From NCBI GenBank assembly GCA_015679605.1, contig JAAAVE010000825.1, positions 1-13,083 of the forward strand: 13,083 bases of DNA, written 5' to 3'. Shown piece after piece: positions 12,968-13,083 of the stretch (position 1 is the first letter of the stretch; each line of letters opens with the position of its first letter). Made by a program: the position numbers and the translations under genes. This stretch comes from Podila epigama (lineage: Eukaryota > Mortierellomycota > Mortierellomycetes > Mortierellales > Mortierellaceae). The notes under the pieces were generated by a model. The model had not been told where the DNA came from, searched no databases, and saw only the letters and a list, made by a program, of their open reading frames with translations.

Positions 12968-13083
12968 GTGGTGGGGATGAATGACGAGGGAGGGGAAGTG
13001 CTTACCTTTTATCTTGGTGGAGGATGAGGGTGATGATGAAAAAAGGTAAGCACTTCCCCTCCCTCGTCATTCATCCCCACCAC
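12968..13083. repeat. Perfect 43-base inverted repeat with 30-base loop at window end
   Basis: The left arm 12968-13010 and right arm 13041-13083 are exact reverse complements over all 43 bases; the spacer is 13011-13040. The right arm ends at the last base of the window, so the palindrome may continue beyond it. Neither a flanking target-site duplication nor a transposase is visible. An inverted-duplication artefact at a contig end is as likely as a real hairpin. Confidence 0.9.

Overview
The window reads as nuclear DNA of a fungus. All five genes I can reconstruct are broken by short spliceosomal introns (about 74-205 bases, every donor starting GTA). Several introns carry a CTAAC/CTAAT-like branch site, and the intergenic gaps are only 100-400 bases. 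A BCL7-like gene and a bacterial-type alanyl-tRNA synthetase beside HIS3 and GID7 suggest an early-diverging lineage such as Mortierellomycota or Mucoromycota; that placement is inference.

Layout: (1) 277-3701 (+), a GID7/WDR26-type LisH-CTLH-WD40 protein in 12 exons, whose start codon seems to be split by an intron running off the left edge. (2) 3851-7764 (+), a full-length alanyl-tRNA synthetase of bacterial type with a mitochondrial-type presequence, 11 exons, starting only 149 bases after the GID7 stop. (3) 8157-9677 (+), a 393-residue protein of unknown function with a basic, probably mitochondrial, N-terminus, 4 exons. (4) 9781-11059 (-), an acidic protein whose N-terminus resembles the BCL7 domain of animal SWI/SNF subunits, 3 or 4 exons, convergent with gene 3. 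(5) 11346-12160 (+), HIS3, imidazoleglycerol-phosphate dehydratase, 3 exons, divergent from gene 4 across a 286-base shared promoter holding a Gcn4-type TGAGTCA and a TCACGTGA box. (6) 12161-13083, about 920 bases without a confident gene, ending in a perfect 43-base inverted repeat that stops exactly at the window edge.

The genes do not form one pathway. They cover protein degradation (GID/CTLH ubiquitin ligase), mitochondrial translation, a putative mitochondrial protein, chromatin remodelling and histidine synthesis. Exon models were joined by hand: each spliced CDS is a multiple of three, keeps frame across every junction, and follows family conservation where a family is recognised. I found no convincing mobile element, CRISPR array, tRNA or rRNA, and no clearly new multi-gene system. 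The most notable items are the bacterial-type synthetase, the BCL7-like protein, the split start codon, a trade-off between donor positions -1 and +5, and the terminal palindrome.
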